A stretch of 64,000 nt of DNA from Bilabrum cf. latius (taxonomy: Eukaryota; Bigyra: Bicosoecida; Bigyra; Bicosoecida): NCBI GenBank assembly GCA_965178125.1, contig OZ237736.1, positions 992,001 through 1,056,000 on the forward strand, in the 5' to 3' direction. A model generated the notes under the pieces. The model saw only the letters and a program-made list of their open reading frames with translations, searched no databases and was not told where the DNA came from. Shown here piece by piece: positions 1 to 10,568 of this stretch; the stretch's first letter is position 1, and each line of letters opens with the position of its first letter. A program made the position numbers and the translations under genes.

Positions 1-487
1 ATCGTGCCGATAGTAATGAAAGGATCTGATGCGAGCGCGGCTGTGGCGACTGCAGCCCACGGTGGCGAGGAGCTGACTGCAGCTACACGACGGCGCACAA
101 TGAAATGCAGCAGCTGCCGGCCGAAGAGGAAGCTACAAATACATACGAGGATGCCGGCATACGCAGCACGATTGAATGCCAGTGGCACTGGGCGAAACGG
201 CATGGCTTCATTGTGCATGCCCGCTTGTCTGCCGGTGCGCTCCACACAGCTAGGGTGTGCCCGCCATAAAAACACATGCAGGAGCATGTTTGCATTTGGC
301 CGCTGGGCATATGAAATGGTGGGTGTAATAGATCACTCGATGCTGCGTATTGCGCTTCTCATCTCTGGTCTTCAGTAGCAGGCACGCATCACTAGGGCGC
401 CTCCCCCTTGTGCAGACTAAGCACAAATCCCGCCATCGCTGACACTAAATAACAGAGAGCGCTACCGCCTGCAATCCTGCAGGCTGC
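1..487. other. 5' edge, no recognised gene
   Basis: I see no recognisable gene here. The longest open frames on either strand (124 codons on plus, 75 on minus) have no familiar motif, and they keep no frame when TAG is read as Gln. A short plus-strand frame that reaches a TGA at about position 27 could be the tail of a gene entering from the left, but nothing confirms it. The right part is presumably the 3' UTR of the minus-strand eS28 gene. Confidence 0.5.
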
Positions 488-838
488 TCATCTGAGACGG
501 CGTGCCTCACGCTCCCACTCAAGAAGCACCAACACGTCGCCCTTCTTCACGGGTCCCTTCACGTTACGGATGATCTTACGGGCGGTGTCATCGATGAACT
601 CCACCTTCACCTGGGTAACGTTACCGGTGCTGCCGGTCCGGCCCAAAACCCTGCGAAGGCGAAGAGAGTAAAAGGCAGCGGATGCAACTACCGATAAATC
701 GAGTGAAGGCGCCAACCATGCGGTAATGCAAGCCCTCAAAGACAACAAACACAACAAATAGCCTCACTCAGTCACGCGAGCAAGCTTGGTCTCGACGTCC
801 TGCGATATTTGAGAGGCAAAACAGCGAAAGCGATTCAT
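488..838 (-). CDS. RPS28: 40S ribosomal protein eS28
   Basis: Small-subunit cytosolic ribosomal protein eS28, near the mRNA exit region. Two exons: 768-838 and 488-650, joined across a 117-base intron with a GTGAGG donor and a TTCGCAG acceptor. The joined product of 77 residues carries the family signature: [34 protein letters not shown] and the C-terminal EREARRLR, followed by TGA. The family is usually 62-70 residues, so this N-terminus (from the in-frame ATG at 838) is slightly long. A CAG just before the DVETK segment could be an acceptor from an upstream exon, in which case the true start lies further 5'. The usual Ser in [10 protein letters not shown] is Trp here. No in-frame TAG. It is divergent from the EF-hand gene, with about 270 bases between the two starts. 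Confidence 0.93.
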
Positions 839-1104
839 AGGTACGATATTATGAGGCAATTCTCTGCCATACTAGCTCCCACAGGAACCATTGACTTTGA
901 ATTTGGGATATTACATCGACGATGACAATCATGGGCCAAGGATTATTGCCCAGAACTAACCATGACGGCTAACAACCCCTGATATGTTGCTGCTGTGGCT
1001 CCGTGGTAGGATGGATCGGATCATTTCTGTGGGTGCCGCGCGAAACTGGTTCCGCTGCAAGGCAACGGATCGATCCCGACCAAAGATCATTAAAAGTTCC
1101 CCAG

Positions 1105-2960
1105 ATGGACGACATTCTCGTTGACGGAGAAAAACCACAATATACAGCGAAGGGTGCAAACACACTGCGCGGTGGAAAGCGCCAGTATGGATGCAGAATA
1201 TTGCAAGGAAACTTCGAGGAGCAACGGTATGAGCCTGGAATCTATGAAGGCAGGGAGTATGGGTCATTTGTCACCGAAGAAAGCGCTCGGTAGGCAGCAG
1301 GTAAGAACATTGACCAGTACTACTGAATTGATCGCCATGATTTCCCCGGCATGGACTCATGCTTGGAGTCATTTGATTCATTTGCGCAGTTGCTGGAAAG
1401 AAGCCCCGCGTGTTCGGACAGAGAGTCATGGAGCGCTTGGAGGAGGACGAAAGGGGGTCGAGGTACGACTACAGAAATACTATTCTTCCAGACAAGGCCG
1501 CAGACCCCACGAAGTGGACAAGCACCATCAAAGCCTCATACCGGCCGACAGGTCAGCCCGCGGATGAAACCGTCAGGGCAACCTCAGGAACCTTTCAAAT
1601 GCCATTGCATCCTCTCAAAGATGACAAAGAATAGAGAGAAAAGTACAGGCTGCGCTGGATCACCGGGTAGCTCCCATCTGCGACGAAGGGGCGGTTCCAG
1701 TCATCAATGGCCGAGGCGCAGGCCGGGGCCGTCGCGCCGCGTTTCAGGCCCCCACCGACACGAAAGCTCGTGGCAGTGCCAAAGTCAATGGAGATTTTGC
1801 GAGAGCGAGCCATCACCCGCCATGGGGCGTGGGCTCCGGTGCTGCTGCGCCGAGCCTTCGAGGTCGCCGAAGTGTCCGACGGGAGGGCCGGCCTGAGCAA
1901 GGAGGAGCTCGTCACACTGCTGCAGGACGCGGGGCTGTCCATGTCGGTTGACGAGGCGGACGAAGTATTCCTCTTCCTGGACTCTGACGGCTCCGGCTCG
2001 GTCAGCTGGCGCGAGTTCATCCGGATCCTTACGAGGGGGGGCGCGCCCCCGGGCGCAGAGTCGCTGGCCCGGGCGGCGAGAAGAGAGGCCAGGTCCATCG
2101 ACGCGTCGCTGCGGGCGGGCAAGGGAATTGCGGAAGCGACGGTCACGGCCGCGTCACTGGCTCGGCGGGAGCCCGAGGGCATTGCCGCGGAGGAGGAGAA
2201 GCAATAGGAGGAGGCGCTGGACCCCGTGCTCACGCCCGCCAGGCGCGGCGTGCTCGCGGGTGCCTTCGAGGACCTGAGGACGAGGCTTGGGGCGGACGGG
2301 GGGGAGGAAGTTGCGGGGGGTGGGCTGCCGTTCGACTGGCTGATGCTGCAGTGCGATGCATCCCAGCTGCCCCCTGTGCTGCTGTCTGCAGAGGCCAGAG
2401 CAGCGATGACCGCGGCTCAAGGCGGTGCCGGGCTGCCGGCTGCCAAGCGGGCCATAACCTCTGCAGTGCCCAACGAGCTTGCCAAGGGTGGCGGTGCGCA
2501 GGCGCTCTCTCTGCTGGTGGGCAGTTGCGAGCGTCTGGCGGGTTTGGCTGGCAGTGTGCCTGGACTGCGTGGTGGCGGCACAGGTGCCGGTGGGTCTGGG
2601 TCCGGCGAGGCTGTGTCTCTGGCAGACTTCAGCGAAATGCACGAAGGAGTCAGCATGGAGGAGGAGGACGACGGAGCATTTTCGCTCCGGATCGGGCTGG
2701 TTTGGAGGGTGGACTCGCTCGCGACCATGCCTGGGTCCGTGGCTGCGGCTGGGCCGAGGGGCAAGGCAGCTGCTCAGGCCACCACAAGTCTCGCGGTGCT
2801 TGCGATGCTTCAGTCTGGGGAGCGGGTCATGGTTGAGACGAGGCCCGGGCCGTTTTTCCGGCGTGGAGACAGGGCGACTGAGCGCCTGCTCGTTGAGGGG
2901 GCTCTCCGTCGCATGGGAAAGCCAGCGGATCAGTTGTAGCGCTGGAGCTTTGATTTTTGA
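1105..2960 (+). CDS. EF-hand protein, possibly axonemal
   Basis: Two exons, 1105-1300 and 1390-2960, joined in phase 1 (donor GTAAGAA, acceptor TTGCGCAG), giving 588 residues and a TGA stop. The N-terminal ~150 residues are rich in short Tyr, Arg and Gly motifs (KRQYG, NFEEQR, GREYGS) of the kind found in flagellar microtubule-associated proteins. That likeness is an impression, not a domain match. Residues around 270-300 hold a canonical calcium-binding EF-hand loop, DSDGSGSVSWREF, preceded by a degenerate partner hand, an arrangement like calcyphosine-type proteins. The C-terminal ~240 residues are unrecognised and Gly/Ala rich. Five in-frame TAG codons (for example 1291-1293, 1632-1634, 2205-2207 and 2937-2939) must be sense codons for the frame to hold. 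The ATG at 1105 was chosen because it directly precedes the conserved-looking segment; an in-frame ATG lies upstream at 1003. Confidence 0.75.
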
Positions 2961-3114
2961 ATTCGATTGGAACTGTAAGCAGGCGATCTGCCTTGTACAA
3001 CCTTACGACCGAGCTGCTGAAGCCCGTTCGCCGCACTTGCGGTTCCGGCTTCCCGATAGCCACTCATGGCCGAATCCTTCACCACACGGAGCAGCGCTTC
3101 GCGACACAGTTATA

Positions 3115-6100
3115 ATGCATGCCAGAATAGGCATGATATGCCCTCTCCTTGCAATCGTGGGATCGATATGCTTCGGGGTTTTGAATTTCAAGGACGGCTT
3201 TTTCCTCTCGCGCACTGAGTTGCCGTTGGCCTCCCATTGCGAAGACCTAAGGGATTCTGGACACGCAGAGCTGAAAATGGTAGAATCACAGCGGAATTCA
3301 CAGTGCTGGGGCAAGCCACGCTTCAAAAAGCTCGTGTTACTTTTGGTGGATGCTCTCAGATACGATTTCGTTCGAGACATCGTCAGCGAGCCCCATGACA
3401 GCGAGGAGGGATTTCCCTCTATACTTCGTGAAAATGACCCTCAGTCTAAGCTGCACCCGTACGAATCACCAGTAGACTCGCAATCTCCAGGAAAACTTCG
3501 TGGCAGTGCTCAGGCTGACGAAGGCAGTAGCACCAGAAACAGCCAGCAGACGGAGTATCACAACCATATGCCCCGGCTGCAAAAGATTCTGAAGGAGTAG
3601 TATCCGAATGGGAGAATACGACTGCATCGATTCGAAGCGGATCCGCCAACGGTCACGATGCAAAGGCTCAAGGGTTTGACGGCCGGCTCGCTGCCCACCT
3701 TCATCGATGCATCGGACAACTTTGCTTCGCCTGCTATTCGCGAGGACAACTGGCTTACTCAAGCCATGAAGGCTGGTCGTAGAGTACTCATGGTAGGCGA
3801 CGACACATGGGCCCGGTTGTTCCCTGGGCTGAGCCAGAGCGACGATGCCACCACCTCGCGGTGCTTCCAGTTGGGTTCACCGGGGCAAGAGGGAAGGAAC
3901 TCATCAGGGGGGCATTCAAGCTGCTTTCCGAGCGCCGAGTCGTTTCCTTTGCCCTCGTTCAATGTGTTTGATTTGCACTCGGTGGATGACGGCGTCATGC
4001 ACCTGATGGTGCCTGCGATGAAGGACGGTGCCTGCGGCGTGGCCCGCGCTGCCTAGAAGCACGGTGTGCGCAAATGGCACGGCGAATCTCTGGACGGGGC
4101 GAAGGGAATCTATGCCAGCGATCCTACTGCAGATGCCTTGTAGGCTGACGGTGCCATTCTCGAAAATTGCTAGCGCGATGCGACAACCGAAGGCTCCCAT
4201 GGACCAGGGTACGATATCATCATTGGACACACTCTTGGCGTCGACCATGTGGGCCATAGGTTCGGACCTGCGCACGACACAATGCGAAGGAAGCAGCTGC
4301 AGACGGACCGCATGATTGAAGACGTCTGGCAGCACCTGGATGATGATTCCTTGCTCGTGGTGATGGGCGACCACGGGATGACACAGGGAGGAAACCACGG
4401 CGGGGCAGACGAGGAGGAGCGGGCGGCTGCAATGATCATGGCCGCAAAGAAACCGTTATATTACGCGCCTTTACTGCGAGGGGCGGGCTGCGGTCAGTCC
4501 CAGGGCGTGCAGGAGCTGTTTGCAGGGGCGGGGCGTGGGGCCGGTCAGGACACCTGCGTAGAAAGCAAAGATGCGGACACGGGCGAGGGGCTGGCCATTC
4601 GCGCTGCAGATCCGAGCAGTTTGGTATTGGATCACGGGGGCAGGAACGGTTCGTCGTCAAGCTCCCACACGAGGCGCTGGCACGTCGATCTGCTCGGAGA
4701 AAAGGCTGCAGCATCGGTGCACGGCCACTGTCACCATCACCATGTACACAATCACGGCCATAGCACTGCGACTGAGCCCAGCAAGATGGAATCATGGCTT
4801 GGTCTGGCTGATTCGGTCGTGTAGCAAGTTGATCTTACGCCGACATTGTCCATGTTGCTAGGACTGCCCTCCCCGCACGGCTCCGTGGGCCAGGTAGTGC
4901 CTGGCCTGCTTTGGGATGATTCGGTTGCTCGCCGGCTGGCCGACCTTGCAGAGCACGGTAAGCACATGGCCGAATCCTCCAACTCTCTGGATGCTGCATG
5001 CCAGGCTTGCAACCAGGCCAGGGTCTAGGCCCACGAGCAGGAGCTCCATCGCCTGCTTGCCAACGAGTTCTAGGTGCGGAGGTTTCTCATGCAGTACGGT
5101 GAAGTCGCTCCATCTTTCACCGCGTTTTCCGATCTAGAGTCGATGCACGTCGATGCGGTGTCTATGTCCATCGATACAATTGGATCCGTGGCAGCCAGGG
5201 ACAATTTGCTCGAGCCGTTGAGAGGTTTGCGACGCTATCTGGCTCGAGCCCTTGACAAGTGCCGCGAGGCATGGACCCAATTCGATGTAGCGCTGATGCG
5301 TTCGTCTTCACTGCTGAGCGGGTTTGGCCTATTGGCTGCCATGGGTACCGCGGCAGTTTTATCGTAGACCAAGAATAGCTGGGAAGTGAGCAGTTTGGGT
5401 GTATTGGTTGCAGCAACTGTTGGCGCGGCAGTCTCAGTCGTGTATTCTCCTGTTGACTGGCTGGCTGCATGCCTCTAGCTCCATAGCATGATCGTTTCCT
5501 TCGGAGTCCCAGTGTTGCAGCCAAGCCTGTAGGATCTAGAGGTATACATGGAGCGCTTGGCAGACGGGTGTAGAGATTCGTTGGAGGCATCTGTGGCTGG
5601 AGGGATAAGGCGAATACTGCTGCCGTGCGGGAGCCCACCTCGGGGAGAAAGCCAAGGCTTGCTGGACATACTTGATGTAATTCTAGCATCACCACAGCTC
5701 GCAATTGTGTGCGCTGCTCTAATTCCAATGGCTGTGGTCGGTGTGCGAGCTGTGGTGCGCTCCGCAGTTGCTATTACTACCGCAAGCCTAGGCAGCTTTG
5801 CTCGCCCTAGTCCGACGCTGTCCAGGCGGAACCTGCTGGACGTTGGTGCCTAGATTGGTGCTGGAGCCACCATGACTTTGCTAGCTCTATGTGAGTATGC
5901 GCGACGAGCTTGGGCGTTCGAGGCCATCGGATTTGCCATGCTGTTTGCCAGGGTAGGAGGCGCTGTTAGCAACGGGCTAGTAGAATCCGAGGCAGAGGGC
6001 ACTCTTTACGCGCTGGGGTTCGGCGTTGTTTGTGTATACGTCGTAGGGAGCGTGTCGGCCGGTGCCACCCCGTTTGACTTTCGGGTATTGCGAGTGATAC

Positions 6101-7767
6101 TGTTTGAGCAGAAGGAGGTTGTACCTGCCGAGGCGACTCGCGCGGCCTCGAAGCATGCGAATGCCAGCCAACAGCGAGCAGCTGATGGGTTGCTGCTAGT
6201 TTGTGCGTGCCTGCTTTCGCTGCGCTTGGGGTTTGCCTGGAGAGAGCACGCATAGGAAGGAATCGTTCCGTCAGCGGTCAGAACGTACGTGCCTGCTGCC
6301 ATCATGAGCGCGCTGGGACTCTGGCGGTGCTGGGGCTTGCCTGCAGGCATGAGTGAGTCCAGCAAGGGAGATAGCAACGCACGACAGCCCACACGATGGG
6401 TGCGTCTGCTTGCGCAGGGGCTCCAGGCATGTGCCACTGGGCTCATAGTCGTGTACTGGCGTGCTCGAACAGAGGCAGGCGCGGAGCTCGCGAACGTGCC
6501 GCTGCTTAGACTCGCCCTGCCGAGGCTCGGATACCTGCTGTCCGCCGTGGCAGTAGTGTTGCACGTCAGCGCTATGCATTCCACCTGGGGGTTCTCGCTG
6601 CAAACTGCACGTCGAGCGTTAACGTCTCTCTGTTGCGCCAGCAGGCAAGCCGACTCTGCAAAGAAACAGGCAAGCACGCCAGACATGACCAGATACCTGA
6701 CGCCAGACGTGGCATCGAGGCTGGTTGGGCGTGCAATTGGGAACAACCTGCTTGGGATAGCGGTCCTACAAGACGGGCTGCTGCTAGCACTGGCATCGTG
6801 GCCAATTGCAGGCCTCGTGTTGGGACCGAATGCTCCCGGCACAATCCTGTGCATCCTGGTTGCGAGCGTATCGCTTCCTCTACTCGTAGCATGGTCTCGC
6901 GTTGCTGCATTCGACCAAGCCTGCCGGTCTGCGGCGGACGCCGCCGTTCGACTGGGCTGGGCAGCCGCACCAATCGGTGCTTCCGCACAAGCAAGCAGTT
7001 CAGATTCGGGCGTCAGCGCTGTACAATTTTCGTCATCATCCAATGGCGCGCTTCCGGATGCCCTTCGCAAGGTTGCTGCTCGCAAGAGGCGCACCCTGCC
7101 AAAGGACGCTGCAGATAGTGCCGTCGCAGAGTCGAATCCTAGCAGCACAGCTGCGCCCGAAGGTAGCAATCGTAGCGGCCCAAGCGCTGAATCCACGGCG
7201 TAGAAGCAAGTCGGCCGTGCAACAGACCTGCCGGTGGCACTAACTCCATAGCTGCCAGCAGTACCACTACTCCATGCCATGTGTGTGTATGGCCTGTGCG
7301 CTTTTTCATTCTATGTGACGGGCCATGCTTCTCAGTTTTCTTCGATTGACTTTGCTGCGCCATTCGTTGGCTTTGACTAGTACGATTACATCCGAGGCAT
7401 TGCTGTCGTGGCGACGAGCTGCTACTGGGGCACAATTCTCGGCGGATTCGCGGTGGCCTCGACCGGGTTCATGTACTTTGCAGGTGCAGCAGAGGATCTC
7501 GTTCATCAGATTAGATCAAGGGTTGTGCAAGGTCAGCTGGGAGGTGTCTAGATCTCCATAGGGCTCAAAAGAATCGCGGCGCGACACGTCACGGCAGTCT
7601 TGATTGCGCTCGCCTCGGTCACTTTCGTGACGCTAGAGTTTACCTGCTTCGCGAGGCGGCACCTCATGGTATGGGCAATCTTCGCGCCAAAATTTGTGTT
7701 TGAAGGCATAGCTGTCATTGTTATGGCTGTTGCAGCTGTTGCTCACGGCAGCTTGCAGGCGGTTTGA
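3115..7767 (+). CDS. PIGO: GPI ethanolamine phosphate transferase 3 (PIG-O)
   Basis: ER membrane enzyme that transfers phosphoethanolamine to the third mannose of the GPI precursor, the phosphate later joined to protein (family knowledge). The sequence is one intronless frame of 1,550 residues. It starts with a signal-anchor helix and continues into the lumenal alkaline-phosphatase-like domain: VDALRYDF (metal Asp), RLKGLTAGSLPTF (catalytic Thr region), MGDDTW-type GDDTW, FNVFDLHSVD, GVDHVGHRFGP and VMGDHGM. After it comes a long multi-span membrane region. The C-terminus holds the diagnostic RRHLMVWAIFAPKF segment, nearly invariant in PIG-O, and ends in TGA. Sixteen in-frame TAG codons interrupt it, including one inside the conserved FVGFD-TAG-YDYIRG stretch (7378-7380). 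Read with the standard code the gene breaks into more than ten pieces. The length is somewhat above animal PIG-O (about 1,090), mostly from longer membrane loops. Confidence 0.95.
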
Positions 7768-7903
7768 TTCCTACCCCTGGCTTGCGCGACGCAAACGGGT
7801 GTTGCTGATGGTCTATTGAGCTGTTTGTGGCGCATATCATAGGATTCCCAACTACTCTACTATTTTAAACGACCTTTTGTCCAATGCTGTGCAACAACGA
7901 CGG

Positions 7904-9859
7904 TCACTGGCGCCCCCCATCGCTCGATTCTGCATCGATCTAACCACCCTCAGCCTGTTCAGCGTCACCTGACCTCTGCGCCATTCGCTTCCTCCTCCTT
8001 CTCAGCGACCGCCTCCTGCTAAACACGGGGTCTAAGGGAGACCCAAGGGCCTGTGCCGCCAGGATCCCACGTGCTAGCGCTGCATCATCCGGTGTGACCA
8101 GGCTCGAAACCCTCCCTTGCTGACCGAGCCTGCCCGTGCGACCAACTCTGTGCAAGAAGGACACGGCAGATGATGCAAAGTCCAGCTAGATCACATGGCC
8201 AACCTCGGTGGTGTCCAGCCCTCGGGCGGCAATGTCCGTGCACACGAGCACTTTGAGGTCGCCTTGCAGGAACCGCGCCATCGCCGCCTGCCTTCGAGCC
8301 GCCCCGATCTTCTTATGAAGCACAGCCACCGACAGATGGGGAGCACTCGACCGAATCTGCCGCAGCGCAGCGTTGGCTGATGCCACCGTGTTGCAAAACA
8401 CCAGGGTTTGGGGCATTCCCGCTGTATCGAGCTGCGTCAGTGCGGTGGTCTCATGCACCAGCTTGGTCGCCTTCAAATGAACCTCTATCTCAGTCGGATT
8501 CGACCCATGCCTGACTTTCCCCTTCTTTTTCCGCCTCGCATCCGCACGTACTGATGGAAGCACGATTTCTTCTGACAGCCTCAATATCTCGTCCCTATCA
8601 ATACTCTGTCCTTGCTCAGTGCTTGGTGGCGCTGTGGCTGGGTCACTAGTGGTCCCCACCACCGTACCATCCGCGGCAGATCGGTTTTCTGAGTCGCTAA
8701 TCAGTGCTGTGATTTGGCCCCCTAGCGCTGGGCTGATGCTGGGTTTGCCGTCGACCAGCCCGATGGGGTCATCGCTCGTCGCAGTAAGGAGGGCAGGCAG
8801 CAGGCGCAGCTTTGCCGCCTAGATGCAGTCGTGTCTCTCTGCCAAGAGCGCCTCTCTCTGGGCCATGAGCGCCAGGGGATCGATCCCCGCCGGCATGATA
8901 CCATCCTCCAGCTCTGCATGGGCATCGGCCTGCTCGTCGGGGCCGCTCCCGTGTGGCGGCTGCGCGTTGGCGGTACCCGCCACTATCCTGAGTGCCCTCT
9001 CGTCCCCAAACAGGGCCTCGTCCACTTCAATTGCACAGTACTTGTGCGCTGTCCGCTCCGACATGGAGTGCTGCAGTCCGGTCTGCACCCACGTGGCGTC
9101 GGGGAAGTTGCCCTGAATGAACGAGGTCGCGCTGGAGCTTCCCGCGTCCGGCACAGTCGCACCACAGAACACTGTTTGTAGAATCTGGTTTCGGGCCTTC
9201 GCTGATTTGCTGCTGCGGCTATGCCGGCCTTTCACGAGCCATTCGGTGACATCATCCGAGTACTCGCCCGTCAACAGGAGGTCGGCTTCGTCCAAGACCA
9301 CAGTGCGGAGCAAGCGCAGCCGAGACTGCGAGATGTTTTCGCGCAAGGCTTTCGGCGTAGCCACAAGAAGCGAGCACAAGTCTTTAGGGCGCGGACCAAC
9401 GGCCCCGTACGTTGGTCGAATCGCTTCGGTCATCCACGGAAAGCACTGCTGAGCAACTGCTGTGACTTGAAGTACAAGTTCCTAGGTTGGTACCAGCACA
9501 AGTGCGCTCGGTTTGTATAGATCCACTACATCAAGTCTCTTCAGCATGTCTACGATTGGGGCAATGTATGCCACCGTCTTGCCAGAACCAGTCTCCGATG
9601 CTAGCACTGTGTTCCCGCCTTTCAGAATTGCAGGAATCCCAGACTTCTGAATCAAAGTTGGCCTCGCTAGTCCAACAGCTGTCAGTGAATCGCATACATC
9701 TTTTGATAGACCAAGGCTAGAAAATGCTGTGCCAGGTTCAGCGAACAGCGTGGTGTTCGGCGTCTGGCACGCACGTTCAGAAGACCCATGGAAGCCCCTC
9801 CGTGCGCACCATGTCATTGGCAGCAGGCGTAGTCGGTGGAATCTAGTCATTTTGCGCAT
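7904..9859 (-). CDS. DEAD-box RNA helicase, probably organellar
   Basis: ATP-dependent RNA helicase of superfamily 2, 651 residues, intronless, TGA stop. Motifs in order: Q-motif region (FSSLGLSK, PTLIQKSGIP), Walker A ASETGSGKT, motif Ia VPT-TAG-EL (TAG at 9482-9484 where families carry R, K or Q), DEAD box VLDEADLLL, motif III as GAT instead of the usual SAT, TLVFCNT, DIAARGLD, and motif VI HRVGRTGR. A TAG at 8186-8188 falls in HVI-TAG-LDFASSAV, where plant RH22-type helicases have Gln. The first ~45 residues are Arg-rich with almost no acidic residues and look like a mitochondrial or plastid targeting peptide. Together with the resemblance to RH22/DDX28-like helicases this suggests organelle ribosome assembly (inference). 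About 170 low-complexity residues separate the two RecA lobes. Four in-frame TAGs. Confidence 0.93.
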
Positions 9860-10568
9860 AATTTATGTAGAATACTGGAAAACCATTCCACAAAGGGTGC
9901 AACAGGAGGAAATTCCATGTTTTTTTCGCGAAGATGCAGCGCACTGCAGCAATGCTAGCGACGCAGGGACATTCCCCTCAATTTCGGTGATTGTACGAAC
10001 GAAAATGGCCAATTTAAAGGCAGGTACAAGTGATATTGTATCATTGGCTTCGGCTGAAATCGATGTTAGTAACCTTTTATGCACCATTAATGTTTGTAGT
10101 TGCCAGGTTGCTCCAACGACTAGATTTGCCCCGTTTACTGTGCTTGTCCATGCAGCGGCTCTTCCGTCAAATATCCGGTGGATTCACCAGTGATTTAGGT
10201 GAAAAAGAGTGGCTGTCGGCTGTATCTACATCTATAATCCCAGTGAGGCGATCTTGATGTTCTGGTCATGATCAGCCAGCTCGGTGGAGATACACTGATT
10301 CAGCCCCCCACCAGCATACTCAACCTTCGAGCCGCAGACGTACTCCAGTAAAGGGACTATCATCCCGATATTTCATGCGGTTCGTGATGCGGAGAGCGAT
10401 GCTAGCTCAGGCCGCATCGGACGGGCGGCGTTCGATGCATTGCTTCGCACGACTGCTGGGGCAGTGTTTTAGAACAGTGTGAGACCATTTGGCTGCTAAA
10501 GGTGCGACAAGCATTGGCGTTTTATCACGCGCTACACTCCCTATTGCGCTATTTAGCCTTCGCAGGCA
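9860..10568. other. interval with possible 5' exons of the giant plus-strand gene
   Basis: A 709-base interval between the helicase start (minus) and the giant plus-strand frame. One plus-strand stretch, about 9895-10070, encodes a segment with the pattern SISVIVRTKM followed by SAEIDVSNLL. It loosely resembles the later strands of the NT-C2 domain in the 37-42 kb gene (LGVVEIDLSEFA). Candidate splice acceptors (CATGCAG near 10155, TTCGCAG at 10559-10565) would allow small upstream exons of the giant gene. I could not join them into a convincing complete domain, so no exon is called. Confidence 0.25.

Noticed and set aside
6006-7280. 424-codon minus-strand ORF
   Set aside because: It is antisense to the conserved PIG-O membrane region, shows Ser/Arg/Ala bias typical of a GC-rich shadow frame, and has no motif.
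3115-7767. Chains of short ORFs in one frame separated by TAG, as in a decaying pseudogene
   Set aside because: Only TAG, never TAA or TGA, separates them; conserved motifs continue across; and the same pattern recurs in 20 intact genes. Reassignment explains it better than decay.
8186-8188. UAG as Leu, Tyr or another amino acid
   Set aside because: Leu and Tyr do not fit the SUMO RQG, CPT2 YQDS, helicase VIQxD or PT[RKQ]EL positions, whereas Gln fits all of them. The LtrA, trefoil and sulfatase sites are the exceptions and do not agree on any other residue.
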